Below, piece by piece: positions 1 through 8,409 of a stretch of DNA of 61,950 nt. The notes below the pieces were generated by a model, which was not told the origin of the DNA, made no database searches, and was given only the letters and a program-made list of their open reading frames with translations. This stretch comes from Hyphomonas polymorpha PS728 (GTDB lineage: Bacteria; Pseudomonadota; Alphaproteobacteria; Caulobacterales; Hyphomonadaceae): NCBI RefSeq assembly GCF_000685315.1, contig NZ_ARYM01000022.1, forward strand, positions 1 to 61,950, given 5' to 3'. How positions within the stretch are numbered: position 1 is the first letter of the stretch; every line of letters starts with the position of its first letter. The position numbers and the translations under genes are program-made.

Positions 1-273
1 TGGGAGGCGTTCCTGGCGCCGGTCGATTGCTGCTGGGCGGCGGTCCGCAATCTGAAGGAAGCGTTTGACGATCCGTTCACGGCGGAACGGGGCATGGTGT
101 TCACCGACGCCGATGGCAACCGCCATGTGGGCCCGCCGATCCGCTTTGCGAAGGAGCCGCCGCAACCCAATCCGAAGCTGGCGAGCTTTGGCGAGCATTC
201 GGTGGAGATTGCGCGCGAAGCGGGGCTGAGCGCGGAGGAGGCGGCAGCGCTGAAGGCGCGGGGGGTTATTTGA
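1..273 (+). CDS. CaiB/BaiF-family CoA-transferase, C-terminal end (partial)
   Basis: The window opens inside a reading frame that runs to a TGA at 271-273, giving the last 90 residues of a protein. The tail (…SFGEHSVEIAREAG… then LSAEEAAALKARGVI at the stop) is the usual ending of family III CoA-transferases (CaiB/BaiF, alpha-methylacyl-CoA racemase-like). These enzymes move CoA between acyl groups or racemise 2-methylacyl-CoA in the cytoplasm. The active-site aspartate lies in the missing N-terminal part, so the exact reaction cannot be judged. The neighbouring acyl-CoA genes on the other strand fit a role in CoA-thioester catabolism. Confidence 0.8.
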   Translation, partial: WEAFLAPVDCCWAAVRNLKEAFDDPFTAERGMVFTDADGNRHVGPPIRFAKEPPQPNPKLASFGEHSVEIAREAGLSAEEAAALKARGVI

Positions 274-278
274 TCTGG

Positions 279-382
279 CGTCATCCCGGAAGCCGCGAAG
301 CGGGTGTCCGGGATCCAGAAATCCAAGATTGCGCATGTCTCCCTGGGTCCCGGTCTTTGCCTGCGGCAAAACCGGGATGACG
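279..382. repeat. Intergenic inverted repeat with nested hairpin
   Basis: The 11-base arm CGTCATCCCGG at 279-289 is exactly complementary to 372-382. A second stem-loop of the CCGGTC-TTTGCC … GGCAAA-ACCGG type sits inside the right half (about 351-376). The unit looks like one of the dispersed intergenic palindromes common in alphaproteobacteria and lies just after the stop of the CoA-transferase. Confidence 0.7.
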
Positions 383-437
383 GGGGAGAGATGGTGGTTA
401 AAATGAGTACCAGGCTTCGCATTCAAGCAGATTATCG

Positions 438-517
438 CTCATCCTGAGCGAAGTCGAAGGATGGCAAAGTCAGGCTAAGCCAAGCCCGGCTCGTCCTTCG
501 ACTTCGCTCAGGATGAG
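438..517. repeat. 24-bp inverted repeat between converging genes, terminator-like
   Basis: The arm at 438-461 is perfectly complementary to the arm at 494-517 (24 bp each, 32-bp loop). Its core CTTCGACTTCGCTCAGGATG is a palindromic element I recognise as widespread between genes in alphaproteobacteria. It lies between two converging genes, so it could act as a bidirectional terminator or 3'-end protector. No poly-T tract follows. Confidence 0.75.
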
Positions 518-533
518 CCGTTCGAGAGGTGGG

Positions 534-1787
534 TTAAATCCGCCTACGCATCGCTTCCCATTCTTCGGCCAGCATGGGCCTGTGTTGCGGGTCTGCAATC
601 GCGATCAGCGCCTCGGCGCGCGCGTCGATGCTTTTGCCGCGGAGGCGGGCGGTGCCGTATTCGGTGATGACGACATCCATGTCCGTGCGCATGACGGTGA
701 CGGCATCGGGCGGGAGGCGGGGGACGATGCGGCTGATCTCGCCGCCTTTGGCGGTGGCCATTAAGGCGGTGATGGCGAGGCCGCCTTCGGAGAGGGCGGC
801 GCCGCGCAGGAAATCGTTGAGGCCGCCTTGCCCCGCCACCTGACGGCCATTGATGAACTCGGCATTCGCCTGACCGAAGAGATCCACTTCGATCACGGAG
901 TTTATCGCCCGCAGGCGCGGCACGGCGGCCAGCGCACTGGCGAAATGGGTTTTCGAGACGGGGTGGAAGTGGACGCGGGATTCCGTCGCCAACCGGTCGT
1001 AGAGGGCCTTCGTGCCGGTGGCGACGCCGGTATCGACGCGCAGGGTGGGGTCAGCGTCGAGCATTCCCAGAACGGGGTCTGACACCATGCCGGAATAGAT
1101 GCGCAGGCCGCGGCGGCCTTTCAGCGCGGAAAGGATGGCCTGCTGCACATTGCCGACGCCGAACTGAAGCGCGTCGCCTTCATCAATGAGGGAGGCAATA
1201 TGGCCCGCGATGGTTTCAAAGGCGGGCGGGAGCGGGCCGCCGGGAAGCACCAGAATTGGGTGGTCATCCTCCGCCAGCTGAGCAAATTTCGACAGCGGGA
1301 CTTTGGGTGAATTGGGCGGGGCGGGCATTTGCGGATTGATGATGCCGAGGAGGGGCACGCCGCTGCGCGCAAGCATAAGGGGCGAGAAATCCGGGCTGAC
1401 GCCGAGGGAGACGTTGCCGTCAGCATCGGGCGGAGAGACGAGCAGGACGGCGCCATCAAGCGGGGTTTGCGCCATCCAGTGCCATGCCTGGCTATAGGAG
1501 AGAGGCAGGAAGCGGGTTCGGCCAGCCTCGAAAGAAGGGCGCTGGGCGGGGGGCAGGAAGATGGTTTCAGCGCTGGCCTCATGATGGAAGCCGGCCCAGT
1601 CGGTTACGTTGATGCCCGCGATCCAGGCGCCGAGGAAGGTGAGGCCGCTGGTGAGCTCCGGGTCTGCCTTGAAGAGGCGGGCGAGGCCGAGGGGCTCTCC
1701 ACTGGCGCCGCCGATGAAGAGGCGGGCGCGCGCCGGAAGACGGTGGCGGAATTGCTCGAAGGCATCGGCGAGGCTGGGGAAGGGCAA
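534..1787 (-). CDS. Acetyl-CoA hydrolase/transferase family protein
   Basis: This 417-residue protein belongs to the acetyl-CoA hydrolase / 4-hydroxybutyrate CoA-transferase family, which exchanges CoA between carboxylates through a glutamyl-CoA intermediate. The segment NSVIEVDLFGQANAEF near residue 300 carries the family's catalytic glutamate (usual form aIEvDL.GQvNae). A glycine-rich loop VAGQGGLNDFLRGA follows. The start is a TTG preceded by GGAGA at good spacing, so the initiation codon is unusual but supported. It is the last gene of a minus-strand set after an enoyl-CoA hydratase-like protein and an acyl-CoA synthetase, which suggests a small catabolic operon for an unidentified acid. 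The substrate cannot be read from the sequence. Confidence 0.85.
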   Translation of the reverse strand: MPFPSLADAFEQFRHRLPARARLFIGGASGEPLGLARLFKADPELTSGLTFLGAWIAGINVTDWAGFHHEASAETIFLPPAQRPSFEAGRTRFLPLSYSQAWHWMAQTPLDGAVLLVSPPDADGNVSLGVSPDFSPLMLARSGVPLLGIINPQMPAPPNSPKVPLSKFAQLAEDDHPILVLPGGPLPPAFETIAGHIASLIDEGDALQFGVGNVQQAILSALKGRRGLRIYSGMVSDPVLGMLDADPTLRVDTGVATGTKALYDRLATESRVHFHPVSKTHFASALAAVPRLRAINSVIEVDLFGQANAEFINGRQVAGQGGLNDFLRGAALSEGGLAITALMATAKGGEISRIVPRLPPDAVTVMRTDMDVVITEYGTARLRGKSIDARAEALIAIADPQHRPMLAEEWEAMRRRI

Positions 1788-1862
1788 GGCGTGTCTCCGG
1801 GCGGCGCCCTGCCGTGTTAGCCTTTAAGGCGGCCCAACAGAAGAGCCGCCGCAAGGACAGGC

Positions 1863-3386
1863 CTAACCGGCCGTTTCCTTCAGGCGGGCGCGGAGGGATT
1901 TGCGATCAAGCTTTCCGACAGCGGTTTTCGGAATCGCATCCGTGAAGATGACCTTGTGGGGCTTCTTGTAGGAGGCGATCTGGCCGGCGACATGGGCGAT
2001 GAGATCGGCTTCGCCTGCCTGCTGACCGGGGCGGAGGATGACGAAGGCGGTGACGGCTTCGACCCATTTCTCATCCGGCGCGCCGACGACGGCGGCTTCG
2101 AGAACAGCCGTGTGGGACATCAGGGCGTCTTCGACCTCGCGGGGGTAGACGTTGTAACCGCCGGAGATGATCATGTCAGACGTGCGGTCTCGCAGGTGGA
2201 GGAAGCCGCGCGCATCGAAAAGGCCGACATCGCGGGTGTGGACCCAGCCATCGGGATCGAAAGACTGGGCAGTGAGGTCTGGCGCGTTGAAATAGCCCGC
2301 GGCGGCAGAGGGTGTCCGTACAAGGATTTCACCGGCTTCGCCTTTGGGCACATCGTTGCCTTGATCGTCAACCAGGCGGATTTCAACGTCCAGCGCCGGG
2401 CGGCCACAGGCGCCGAGCAGGTCGCCTTCATGGTCTTCCGGACGCAGCACAGCCAGGCAGAGAGGAGCTTCGGTCTGGCCGAAATATTGCCAGAACTTTT
2501 CCTGGCCGAACTTTTCAATTGCGCGGGTGATGACGGCGCGGGGCATGGGGGAGGCGCCATAGATGATGTGGCGCAGGCTGGAGAGATCATGCGCGTCGAG
2601 GCCGGGGTTTTCCAGCAGCATGTGGAGCATGGTGGGCACGAGGTTGATCGCGGTGACCCGGTGCTGGGCAATGGCAGAGAGGAAGGCATCGGGCGTGAAG
2701 GCGGGGAGGACGACCGAGCGGGCCCCGCGCAGCCAGAAGGGCAGGACGAAGGTGCCGCTGGCATGGATCAGCGAGGCGGCGTGGAGCATTGCGTCGTCCT
2801 GGCTGACAGGGAAGAGATTGAGCAGGATGTTGCGGCAGATGGCCGCGTAGGAGGCTTGCGTATGCTGGGCCGCCTTCAGCACGCCGGTGGTGCCGGAGGT
2901 ATACAGGGTAAGGATGATGTCGTCAGGTTTGGCAGCAAGCGGGGGCAGGGTGTCTGGCTGGATGGCGGCGAGGCGGGAGAGGTCATCGCTGAGGCCGTGG
3001 ATGGCGAGGCCGGGGGCAGCCTGCGCGAGGGCGGCGGCGCGATCGGCAAGGTCTGGGCCGTAGATGAGGATGCGGGCGTCTGCCTCGGCCAGCATGCGGG
3101 CGTGTTCTTCGACGGACAGGCGTGCGTTCAGAGGTACACGGTTGATGCCTGCCTTGACGCAGGCAAAGTCCAGCGGGACGGAGAACGGACCGTTGTTGAC
3201 CAGCAGGCCGACGCGCGCGCCATGCCCGGCGCCGAGGCTGCGCAGGGCATGGGCGAGGCGGTTTGCCTCCGCATTGATTTCCGCGAAGGTCCAGGCCTGG
3301 TCGCCGAAGACGATGGCGGTGCGGGCAGCGTTGGCGGCGGCGCCGCGTTCGATCAGGTCAATGCAGAGGGGGCCGGATGAGGGCAT
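1863..3386 (-). CDS. AMP-dependent acyl-CoA synthetase (class I adenylate-forming enzyme)
   Basis: This 507-residue protein activates a carboxylic acid to its acyl-AMP and then its CoA thioester. The P-loop-like motif LTLYTSGTTGVLKAAQHT is present near residue 160, the hinge region reads TRDVGLFDARGFLHLRDRT, and the C-terminal domain ends with the catalytic lysine motif PKTAVGKLDRKSLR. A SGGYNVYPREVEDAL segment is typical of the fatty-acid and aromatic-acid branch (FadD/FadD3/MenE-like). The spacing of 18 bp to the upstream crotonase and 75 bp to the downstream CoA-transferase argues for co-transcription. The substrate is unknown. A PaaX-like repressor next door hints at an aromatic or branched acid, but that is inference. 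Confidence 0.9.
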   Translation of the reverse strand: MPSSGPLCIDLIERGAAANAARTAIVFGDQAWTFAEINAEANRLAHALRSLGAGHGARVGLLVNNGPFSVPLDFACVKAGINRVPLNARLSVEEHARMLAEADARILIYGPDLADRAAALAQAAPGLAIHGLSDDLSRLAAIQPDTLPPLAAKPDDIILTLYTSGTTGVLKAAQHTQASYAAICRNILLNLFPVSQDDAMLHAASLIHASGTFVLPFWLRGARSVVLPAFTPDAFLSAIAQHRVTAINLVPTMLHMLLENPGLDAHDLSSLRHIIYGASPMPRAVITRAIEKFGQEKFWQYFGQTEAPLCLAVLRPEDHEGDLLGACGRPALDVEIRLVDDQGNDVPKGEAGEILVRTPSAAAGYFNAPDLTAQSFDPDGWVHTRDVGLFDARGFLHLRDRTSDMIISGGYNVYPREVEDALMSHTAVLEAAVVGAPDEKWVEAVTAFVILRPGQQAGEADLIAHVAGQIASYKKPHKVIFTDAIPKTAVGKLDRKSLRARLKETAG

Positions 3387-3404
3387 GAGCGGGGTCTCCG
3401 AGGG

Positions 3405-4208
3405 TCAGTCTTCGGGCTGGGTGAACTTGCCGTGACGGCCTGCGCCGCCCACAAAGCGCTTTGCCCCCGCGCGGCCTTCGGCGGCAACGATGGGGGCGCT
3501 GAGGCGGCCTTCCTGACGGAGGGCTTCGCCCAGCGGCATATCCCATTGGGCGTAGGCGGAGTAACGGTCTGCCAGCATGCATTGCTGAGGGAAGGCGGCA
3601 ATCTCCCGGGCGAGCGCCTCGGCGGCGTGACGGGCGTGACCGGCGGGGACGACACGGTTGGCCAGGCCCATGGCGAGAGCTTCCTGCGCATCGACCGGGC
3701 GGCCGGTGAGGATCATGTCCATCGCGCGGCCCATGCCGACGATACGGGGAAGGCGGACGGTGCCGCCATCAATCAGCGGCACGCCCCAGCGGCGGCAGAA
3801 GACGCCAAAGGTGGCGGTTTCCTCCACCACACGCATATCCGCCAGCAGGGCAAGTTCAAGGCCGCCCGCGACGGCATAGCCGGCGACGGCGGCGACGAGG
3901 GGCTTGGAGATGGCGAGGCGCGTGGGGCCCATCGGGCCGGAGCCGCTGCCATCGGGGGTGAGTTCATGGGCGCGGGCGGGATCTTCCAGGGCGGTAAGGT
4001 CTGCCCCGGCGCAGAAGTTTCCGTGGGCGCCCCAGAGGACGGCAACGCGCTGGGTATCGTCTGACTCAAACGCCTGAATGGCATCGCGCAGGGCAAAGGC
4101 CATGGGCCTGTCCACCGCATTGCGGCGGTCTGGCCGGTCCATGATGAGGGTGGTGACAGCGCCGTCGATCTCGACGCGCACATGGGCTGGTTCGCTGGCG
4201 CCCGTCAT
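3405..4208 (-). CDS. Enoyl-CoA hydratase/isomerase (crotonase) family protein with altered active site
   Basis: I place the start at the ATG at 4208, preceded by AGGGGAA at ideal spacing; upstream in-frame codons would add 35 unlikely residues. The 267-residue product has the crotonase oxyanion segment NFCAGADLTAL and the trimer-forming core. The stretch that normally reads PEi.lG..PgaGG is GVFCRRWGVPLIDGGT here, so the acidic catalytic residue at that place is absent. I know this variant as a recurring crotonase subgroup, so hydratase activity should not be assumed. It is the first gene of the acyl-CoA set and faces the PaaX-like regulator across a 95-bp divergent promoter region. Confidence 0.88.
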   Translation of the reverse strand: MTGASEPAHVRVEIDGAVTTLIMDRPDRRNAVDRPMAFALRDAIQAFESDDTQRVAVLWGAHGNFCAGADLTALEDPARAHELTPDGSGSGPMGPTRLAISKPLVAAVAGYAVAGGLELALLADMRVVEETATFGVFCRRWGVPLIDGGTVRLPRIVGMGRAMDMILTGRPVDAQEALAMGLANRVVPAGHARHAAEALAREIAAFPQQCMLADRYSAYAQWDMPLGEALRQEGRLSAPIVAAEGRAGAKRFVGGAGRHGKFTQPED

Positions 4209-4221
4209 GATGGGTTCCCCT

Positions 4222-4267
4222 GTTTCATATATTTCAATATTTGACGAATAATGCCATTTGATGAAAC
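4222..4267. promoter_or_regulatory. Divergent promoter region with GTTTCAT/ATGAAAC inverted repeat
   Basis: The 95 bp between the divergent starts at 4208 and 4304 are clearly more AT-rich than their surroundings. They contain the inverted pair GTTTCAT (4222-4228) and ATGAAAC (4261-4267), plus a small palindrome TCAATATTTGA (4234-4244). This is the natural site for the adjacent PaaX-like regulator to control both directions. The operator role is inference. Confidence 0.4.
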
Positions 4268-4303
4268 TTGCAATCTTGCCTTGACGAGAACAGCCGGAGC
4301 CCC

Positions 4304-5107
4304 ATGACCACACCCCTGCCTGCTGCGACGGATCTGGTGCTGGACTTTCTTTCGACCGCGAGGGGCGGGCGGATGTCTGCGCAGGATCTCTGCCGGGCGG
4401 GCGTCATCATGGGGCTGGCCGAGCCGGTGGTGCGCGTGGCGCTGACCCGGCTGGCGCGGCAGGAGAAGATTCGCAAGACGGAGCGGGGCGTGTACGCCTT
4501 TCACCCGGCCTACCGGCCACTCTATGAGGATGTGGGTCATTGGCGCGAGCGGCTGGGCTGGATGGCGCCATGGAAGGGCGGCTGGATCGGCGTGCAGGAT
4601 GCCGGGCTGAGCGGCGGCGAGCGGACGATTGCGCGGCGGCATCAGCGCGCCCTGGCGCTGCGCGGTTTCCGGACGTGGAAGCCGGGGCTTCAGCTGAGGC
4701 CGGATAATCTGAAAGGCGGGGTGGCCGCAATGCGCGCGCAGCTTGCCGAACTTGGCCTGAGGACCGAGGCGGACGTGTTTGCCGTTTCCGGGCTGGACCG
4801 GGCGCAGGCACAAGCTGTGCAGGGCCTGTGGAACGCTGCGGCGCTGAAGGCTGGCTATGCGGCCGAATTGAAGCGGCTGACGGCGAGTGAGCGCCGGCTG
4901 GCGCGGCTTGGCCCGGAAGCGGCAGCGCGGGAGGGCCTGCTGGTGGGCCGCCAGGTGATCGCGCAGATCGTGCGCGATCCTCTGTTGCCGGAGGAAATTC
5001 TGGGCGGCAATGAGCGCGGCCGGCTGGTCGCGGCCATGACCGCCTACCAGACGCGCAGCCTCAAGGTGTGGGCATCGGTTCTGGGATCGCGCGATCTGAT
5101 CGGTTGA
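4304..5107 (+). CDS. PaaX-family transcriptional regulator
   Basis: The ATG at 4304 gives a 267-residue protein. The N-terminal winged-helix region (about residues 10-65) contains SAQDLCRAGVIMGLAEPVVR followed by VALTRLARQEKI, matching the pattern of PaaX proteins (repressors of phenylacetate genes that respond to an aryl-CoA ligand), and a long C-terminal domain of the expected size follows. It diverges from the crotonase/acyl-CoA synthetase/CoA-transferase set, so it probably represses that set and senses one of its CoA intermediates. Its 3' end overlaps the convergent broken alcohol dehydrogenase by 47 bp. True PaaX targets (paa genes) are not in the window, so the inducer may differ. Confidence 0.75.
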   Translation: MTTPLPAATDLVLDFLSTARGGRMSAQDLCRAGVIMGLAEPVVRVALTRLARQEKIRKTERGVYAFHPAYRPLYEDVGHWRERLGWMAPWKGGWIGVQDAGLSGGERTIARRHQRALALRGFRTWKPGLQLRPDNLKGGVAAMRAQLAELGLRTEADVFAVSGLDRAQAQAVQGLWNAAALKAGYAAELKRLTASERRLARLGPEAAAREGLLVGRQVIAQIVRDPLLPEEILGGNERGRLVAAMTAYQTRSLKVWASVLGSRDLIG

Positions 5108-6142
5108 GGCTGGGTCCGGCCCAGGGCGTAACCATGACCTTGCATTGATGCGTGCGGCTGCGCAGCGCCTCGAAGGCAGCGGGCGCATCTGCCAGCGAGA
5201 CCGTATCGGTGATCATGGCGCGGGGGGAAACATGGCCAGCGTCCAGCGCATCAATGCAGGCCTGGAACTCAGCCACATCATAAACGACGGAGAAGCGCAG
5301 ATCGGCTTCCTTGGCGAGGCCGGTGAGCGGCAGGAAGGTATCCGGCTGGAGGCAGACGCCGAGCACGACGACGCGGCCGCCAGTGCGCACGCAGGCGAGG
5401 GCGCGCTGGATCATGCCGGTCTGGCCCACGCATTCGAGGACAACATCTGCCGCGCCGCCAAGGGCTTCTTCGGAGGCGGCCGCCAGGGCGGCGTCATCGC
5501 TGGCGGCGATGAAGGCGGTGGCCCCCATCGCCTCCGCCAGTGGTTGGCGGCGGGTGGAGGGCGCCGAAACGGCGACCCGGCTGGCGCCTGCGAGCCTGGC
5601 CCAATAGGCCGCGGCAAGACCGATGGGGCCAGCGCCGATCACCAGCACGCGGTCTCCGGGTTGAACGCCGCCGCGCTTGACGCCGTGCAGGCCGACAGCC
5701 AGCGGCTCTACCAGCGCGCCATCATCAAGGGAGAGCGCGGCGGGCAGCGGCAGGCAGCTGCCCGCGCCGACCTTCACATATTCCGCATAGCCACCGGCGA
5801 TGTCCTCGGTGCCGGTATTGAGGCGGGTAGGACAGTAGTGCGGATTACCTGCCAGGCAGGCCCGGCATTTGCCACAGCCGATATAGGGCAGCGCGGTGAT
5901 GCGCATGCCCGTCTTCAGCCCTCCACGCCCTTGCCCAGGGCGACGATCTCTCCGGCAAATTCATGGCCCAGGACCACCGGAGGGCGGCAGGTCCAGATAT
6001 TGTGCTCTGTGCGGTGAAGATCGGTGCCGCAGATGCCGCACCGGCCAACCTTGAGAACCACCTCGCCTTCGCCGGGGGTGGGATCGTCCAGGGTCTCAAG
6101 CTGCAGTGGCTGGCCGGCGCCGCGAAAGACAAGTGCGCGCAT
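5061..6142 (-). pseudogene. Zinc-dependent medium-chain alcohol dehydrogenase, interrupted by a frameshift
   Basis: Two adjacent reading frames together make one medium-chain dehydrogenase of about 360 residues. The first frame (6142 to 5915) carries [14 protein letters not shown] and [17 protein letters not shown] and then meets a stop. The second frame resumes with [18 protein letters not shown], the structural-zinc cysteine cluster, followed by the NAD-binding GAGPIGLAAAYWARLAG. One added base in the CCC run at 5919-5921 would rejoin them as …VEGLKTG…. The break is therefore a single-base loss in a short homopolymer, either a recent real mutation or a sequencing error. The family includes threonine, sorbitol and formaldehyde dehydrogenases; the substrate is undetermined. 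Confidence 0.85.
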
Positions 6143-6302
6143 GAAACCTCTCCGTCGAAAAGATAGCTATCACTACCTTTGAGCGGGACGCAGGGAATGT
6201 CAATGCAGCGCAGAGGCAACACCTTGTTGTCGAGGGGCGCGGAATGTTTGAATGTCGGGACCAGAGGGGATCTGGCGGAGAACATACAGGGCGAGTGAAC
6301 GG

Positions 6303-6986
6303 ATGAGAGTGCTTCTGGTTGAGGATCATGCCAGCCTGGGGGAAAGCCTGCAGGCGGCGCTGGAGAGTAGCCGGTATGTCGTCGATTGGGTGCGCTCGAT
6401 TGCCGGGGCGGAGACGGCGCTTGCGGCTACCCGCTATGATCTGATGCTGCTGGACCTGGGCCTGCCCGATGGCGACGGGGTGGATTTCCTGAAGAAATGC
6501 CGGCGCAGCGCGGTGGCCATTCCCATTCTGGTGTTGACGGCGCGGGGCGGGCTGAACGACCGGGTGGACGGGCTGGACGGCGGGGCCGACGATTATCTGG
6601 TGAAGCCGTTTGACCTGTCCGAGATGCTGTCGCGTTGCCGGGCGCTGCTGCGGCGGCCGGGACATATGGAAAACGATGTGATCGAGCTGGCGGATGTGAA
6701 GCTGGATCTTGGCTCTGGCGGCGTGCTGGTGCGCGGGCGGCCGGTGACGCTGCCGCGCCGGGAGCATCAACTGCTGGCGGCGCTGATGCGCAAGGCGGGG
6801 CGGGTAAGCTCGCGGCCCTATCTGGAGAATGCGCTTTACGATCAGAACACGCAGGCCGGGCCCAATGCGCTGGAAGCGGCGGTGTCGCGCCTGCGCTCGG
6901 TGCTGAAGGAGCAGGGGTCGGAAGTATCGCTGCGCACCATCCGGGGCGTGGGATATGTGCTGAGCGAGGGCGATGTTGACGCCTAG
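6303..6986 (+). CDS. OmpR/PhoB-family response regulator
   Basis: I start at the ATG at 6303 (MRVLLVEDHASLGESL), giving 227 residues; the upstream in-frame extension is not family-like. The receiver domain has the acidic pair ED at residues 7-8, the phospho-acceptor Asp51 in LMLLDLGLPDGDG, and the conserved lysine in LVKPFDLSEML. The C-terminal winged helix ends with LRTIRGVGYVL, typical of OmpR/PhoB DNA-binding domains, and closest in style to QseB/PmrA regulators. The gene overlaps the following histidine kinase by 14 nt, so the two form a translationally coupled two-component pair. The signal and targets are unknown. Confidence 0.95.
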   Translation: MRVLLVEDHASLGESLQAALESSRYVVDWVRSIAGAETALAATRYDLMLLDLGLPDGDGVDFLKKCRRSAVAIPILVLTARGGLNDRVDGLDGGADDYLVKPFDLSEMLSRCRALLRRPGHMENDVIELADVKLDLGSGGVLVRGRPVTLPRREHQLLAALMRKAGRVSSRPYLENALYDQNTQAGPNALEAAVSRLRSVLKEQGSEVSLRTIRGVGYVLSEGDVDA

Positions 6987-8337
6987 TTCCAAATGGTCGC
7001 TGGAGGCGCGCCTGCGGCGGCGGCTGCTGGGGGTGATCCTCGGCGTCGGCACGCTGACGGCGGCAATCGTAACCTTTCACTATGGCAGCGACGTGACCGA
7101 CCTGCGCCAGCGGCAGGTGCTGGAGATGGCCGAGAAGCTGGCGGGGGAATTTCAGGGCGCGATTCAGCCGGGTGTGCCATTTGATCCGGGTGCGGCGCAT
7201 AAGGACAGTATCTACGAGAAGTATCCGGAGGCCTATGGTTGGGCCTTGTCCGGACCGGATGGGCAAGCGTTGGCACAGTCGGCATTCGACTGGTCGGGCA
7301 TCGAACGCCGGTCTGTCGCCGGGATTGATGAGTGGACCCTGCAGGCGGGCGATGACATCTGGCTGGCGGGGAAGGAATTTGACTGTGGCGGGCCGATGGC
7401 CTGCCGTGTCGAGACGATTGTGGCGAGCGACCCGGCCTACCGGTTTTACCGCATGATCTTCGCTGAAGTGGCGGTGCACGTGCTTATCCCGCTGGTGCCC
7501 TTTGCCGTTCTCAGCATCTGGGCGGTGACGGGATTTGTGCGCCAGACCCTGCGGCCGCTGCGCGAGATTGCCGAGCAGGCGCGCAGCGTTTCGGAATTCC
7601 GCGACATCCGCCCCCTGATCGTCGAGAACCCGCCGGACGAGGTGGTGGACCTGGTGCGGGCGTTGAATGGAAGCCTCGACCGGCTGGCTGCCGCGATGGA
7701 GCGGGAGCGCGCGTTTATCCTCGACGCTTCCCACACGCTGCGGACGCCTCTGGCGGCGCTGAAAGCGCGGTTGCAGCAGGATGGTGGCCATGCCGACCTT
7801 GCCAAGCTGCGCCAGGATACCGATGCGCTGATCCGGCTGAGCATGCAACTGCTGGCGCATGCCAATGCCGACCGGCTGAGCGTGCTGCCGGGGCAGTCCA
7901 TAGATGTCAGTGATCTGATCATGGATATTGTGGTGCGGATGGAACCGCTGGCGCGGCAGGCCGGGGTTGATCTGGGCTGTGAGGGCTGTGACACGCCGGT
8001 CAGGGCGGTGGCCGATCCCGACGCGCTGTCGATTGCGGTGATCAATTTGATCGAAAACGCCATCCAGCATTCGGCGGAGGGCGCCCCGATCACAGTGGCG
8101 CTGCAGCAGGGGCCGCTGAGCATTTCGGTGATCGATCAGGGCGCGGGCATTCCGGAAGGCAAGCTGGCGGAGGTAACCAAACGCTTTGCGCGCGGCAGCG
8201 ACGGGCGCAGCCAGGGCGCGGGGCTGGGCCTGTCCATCGTGGAGCAGATCATGCGGGCGCATGGCGGGCGGCTGGAGCTGCGCCGCAATGCCGGCGCGGG
8301 GCTGACAGCAACGCTGCACTTTACAGCCGCGGCCTGA
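6973..8337 (+). CDS. Two-component sensor histidine kinase
   Basis: This 454-residue inner-membrane kinase partners the overlapping response regulator. A first membrane segment lies near residues 17-35, a roughly 130-residue periplasmic sensor region follows, and a second membrane segment sits near 160-185, followed by a HAMP-like linker. The phospho-acceptor is His254 in LDASHTLRTPLAALKARLQQ. The ATPase domain shows the N box (NLIENAIQHS), the G1 box (DQGAGIPEG) and the G2 box (GAGLGLSIVEQIMRAHGG). The layout resembles the QseC/PmrB/TctE type of kinase. The short periplasmic region contains two cysteines (FDCGGPMAC) that could form a disulfide, but no ligand can be inferred. Confidence 0.95.
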   Translation: MLTPSSKWSLEARLRRRLLGVILGVGTLTAAIVTFHYGSDVTDLRQRQVLEMAEKLAGEFQGAIQPGVPFDPGAAHKDSIYEKYPEAYGWALSGPDGQALAQSAFDWSGIERRSVAGIDEWTLQAGDDIWLAGKEFDCGGPMACRVETIVASDPAYRFYRMIFAEVAVHVLIPLVPFAVLSIWAVTGFVRQTLRPLREIAEQARSVSEFRDIRPLIVENPPDEVVDLVRALNGSLDRLAAAMERERAFILDASHTLRTPLAALKARLQQDGGHADLAKLRQDTDALIRLSMQLLAHANADRLSVLPGQSIDVSDLIMDIVVRMEPLARQAGVDLGCEGCDTPVRAVADPDALSIAVINLIENAIQHSAEGAPITVALQQGPLSISVIDQGAGIPEGKLAEVTKRFARGSDGRSQGAGLGLSIVEQIMRAHGGRLELRRNAGAGLTATLHFTAAA

Positions 8338-8409
8338 CGCGGCGGGGCGTTTACATCTGCAGCCACGCCTGAAACACTCGGCCGGATATCAGCATTGGAG
8401 GAAAGCGGC

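Noticed and set aside
1956..3380. 474-codon plus-strand frame opposite the acyl-CoA synthetase
   Set aside because: The minus-strand frame carries all synthetase motifs; the plus-strand frame is a shadow.
6162..6171. GATAGCTATC palindrome upstream of the broken alcohol dehydrogenase
   Set aside because: A 10-bp palindrome of this kind is common by chance; nothing else supports an operator.
6427..8319. Long minus-strand frame of 630 codons opposite the histidine kinase
   Set aside because: It mirrors a clear kinase gene, and its composition (Arg, His, Gln, Pro rich) is that of an antisense shadow in high-GC DNA.
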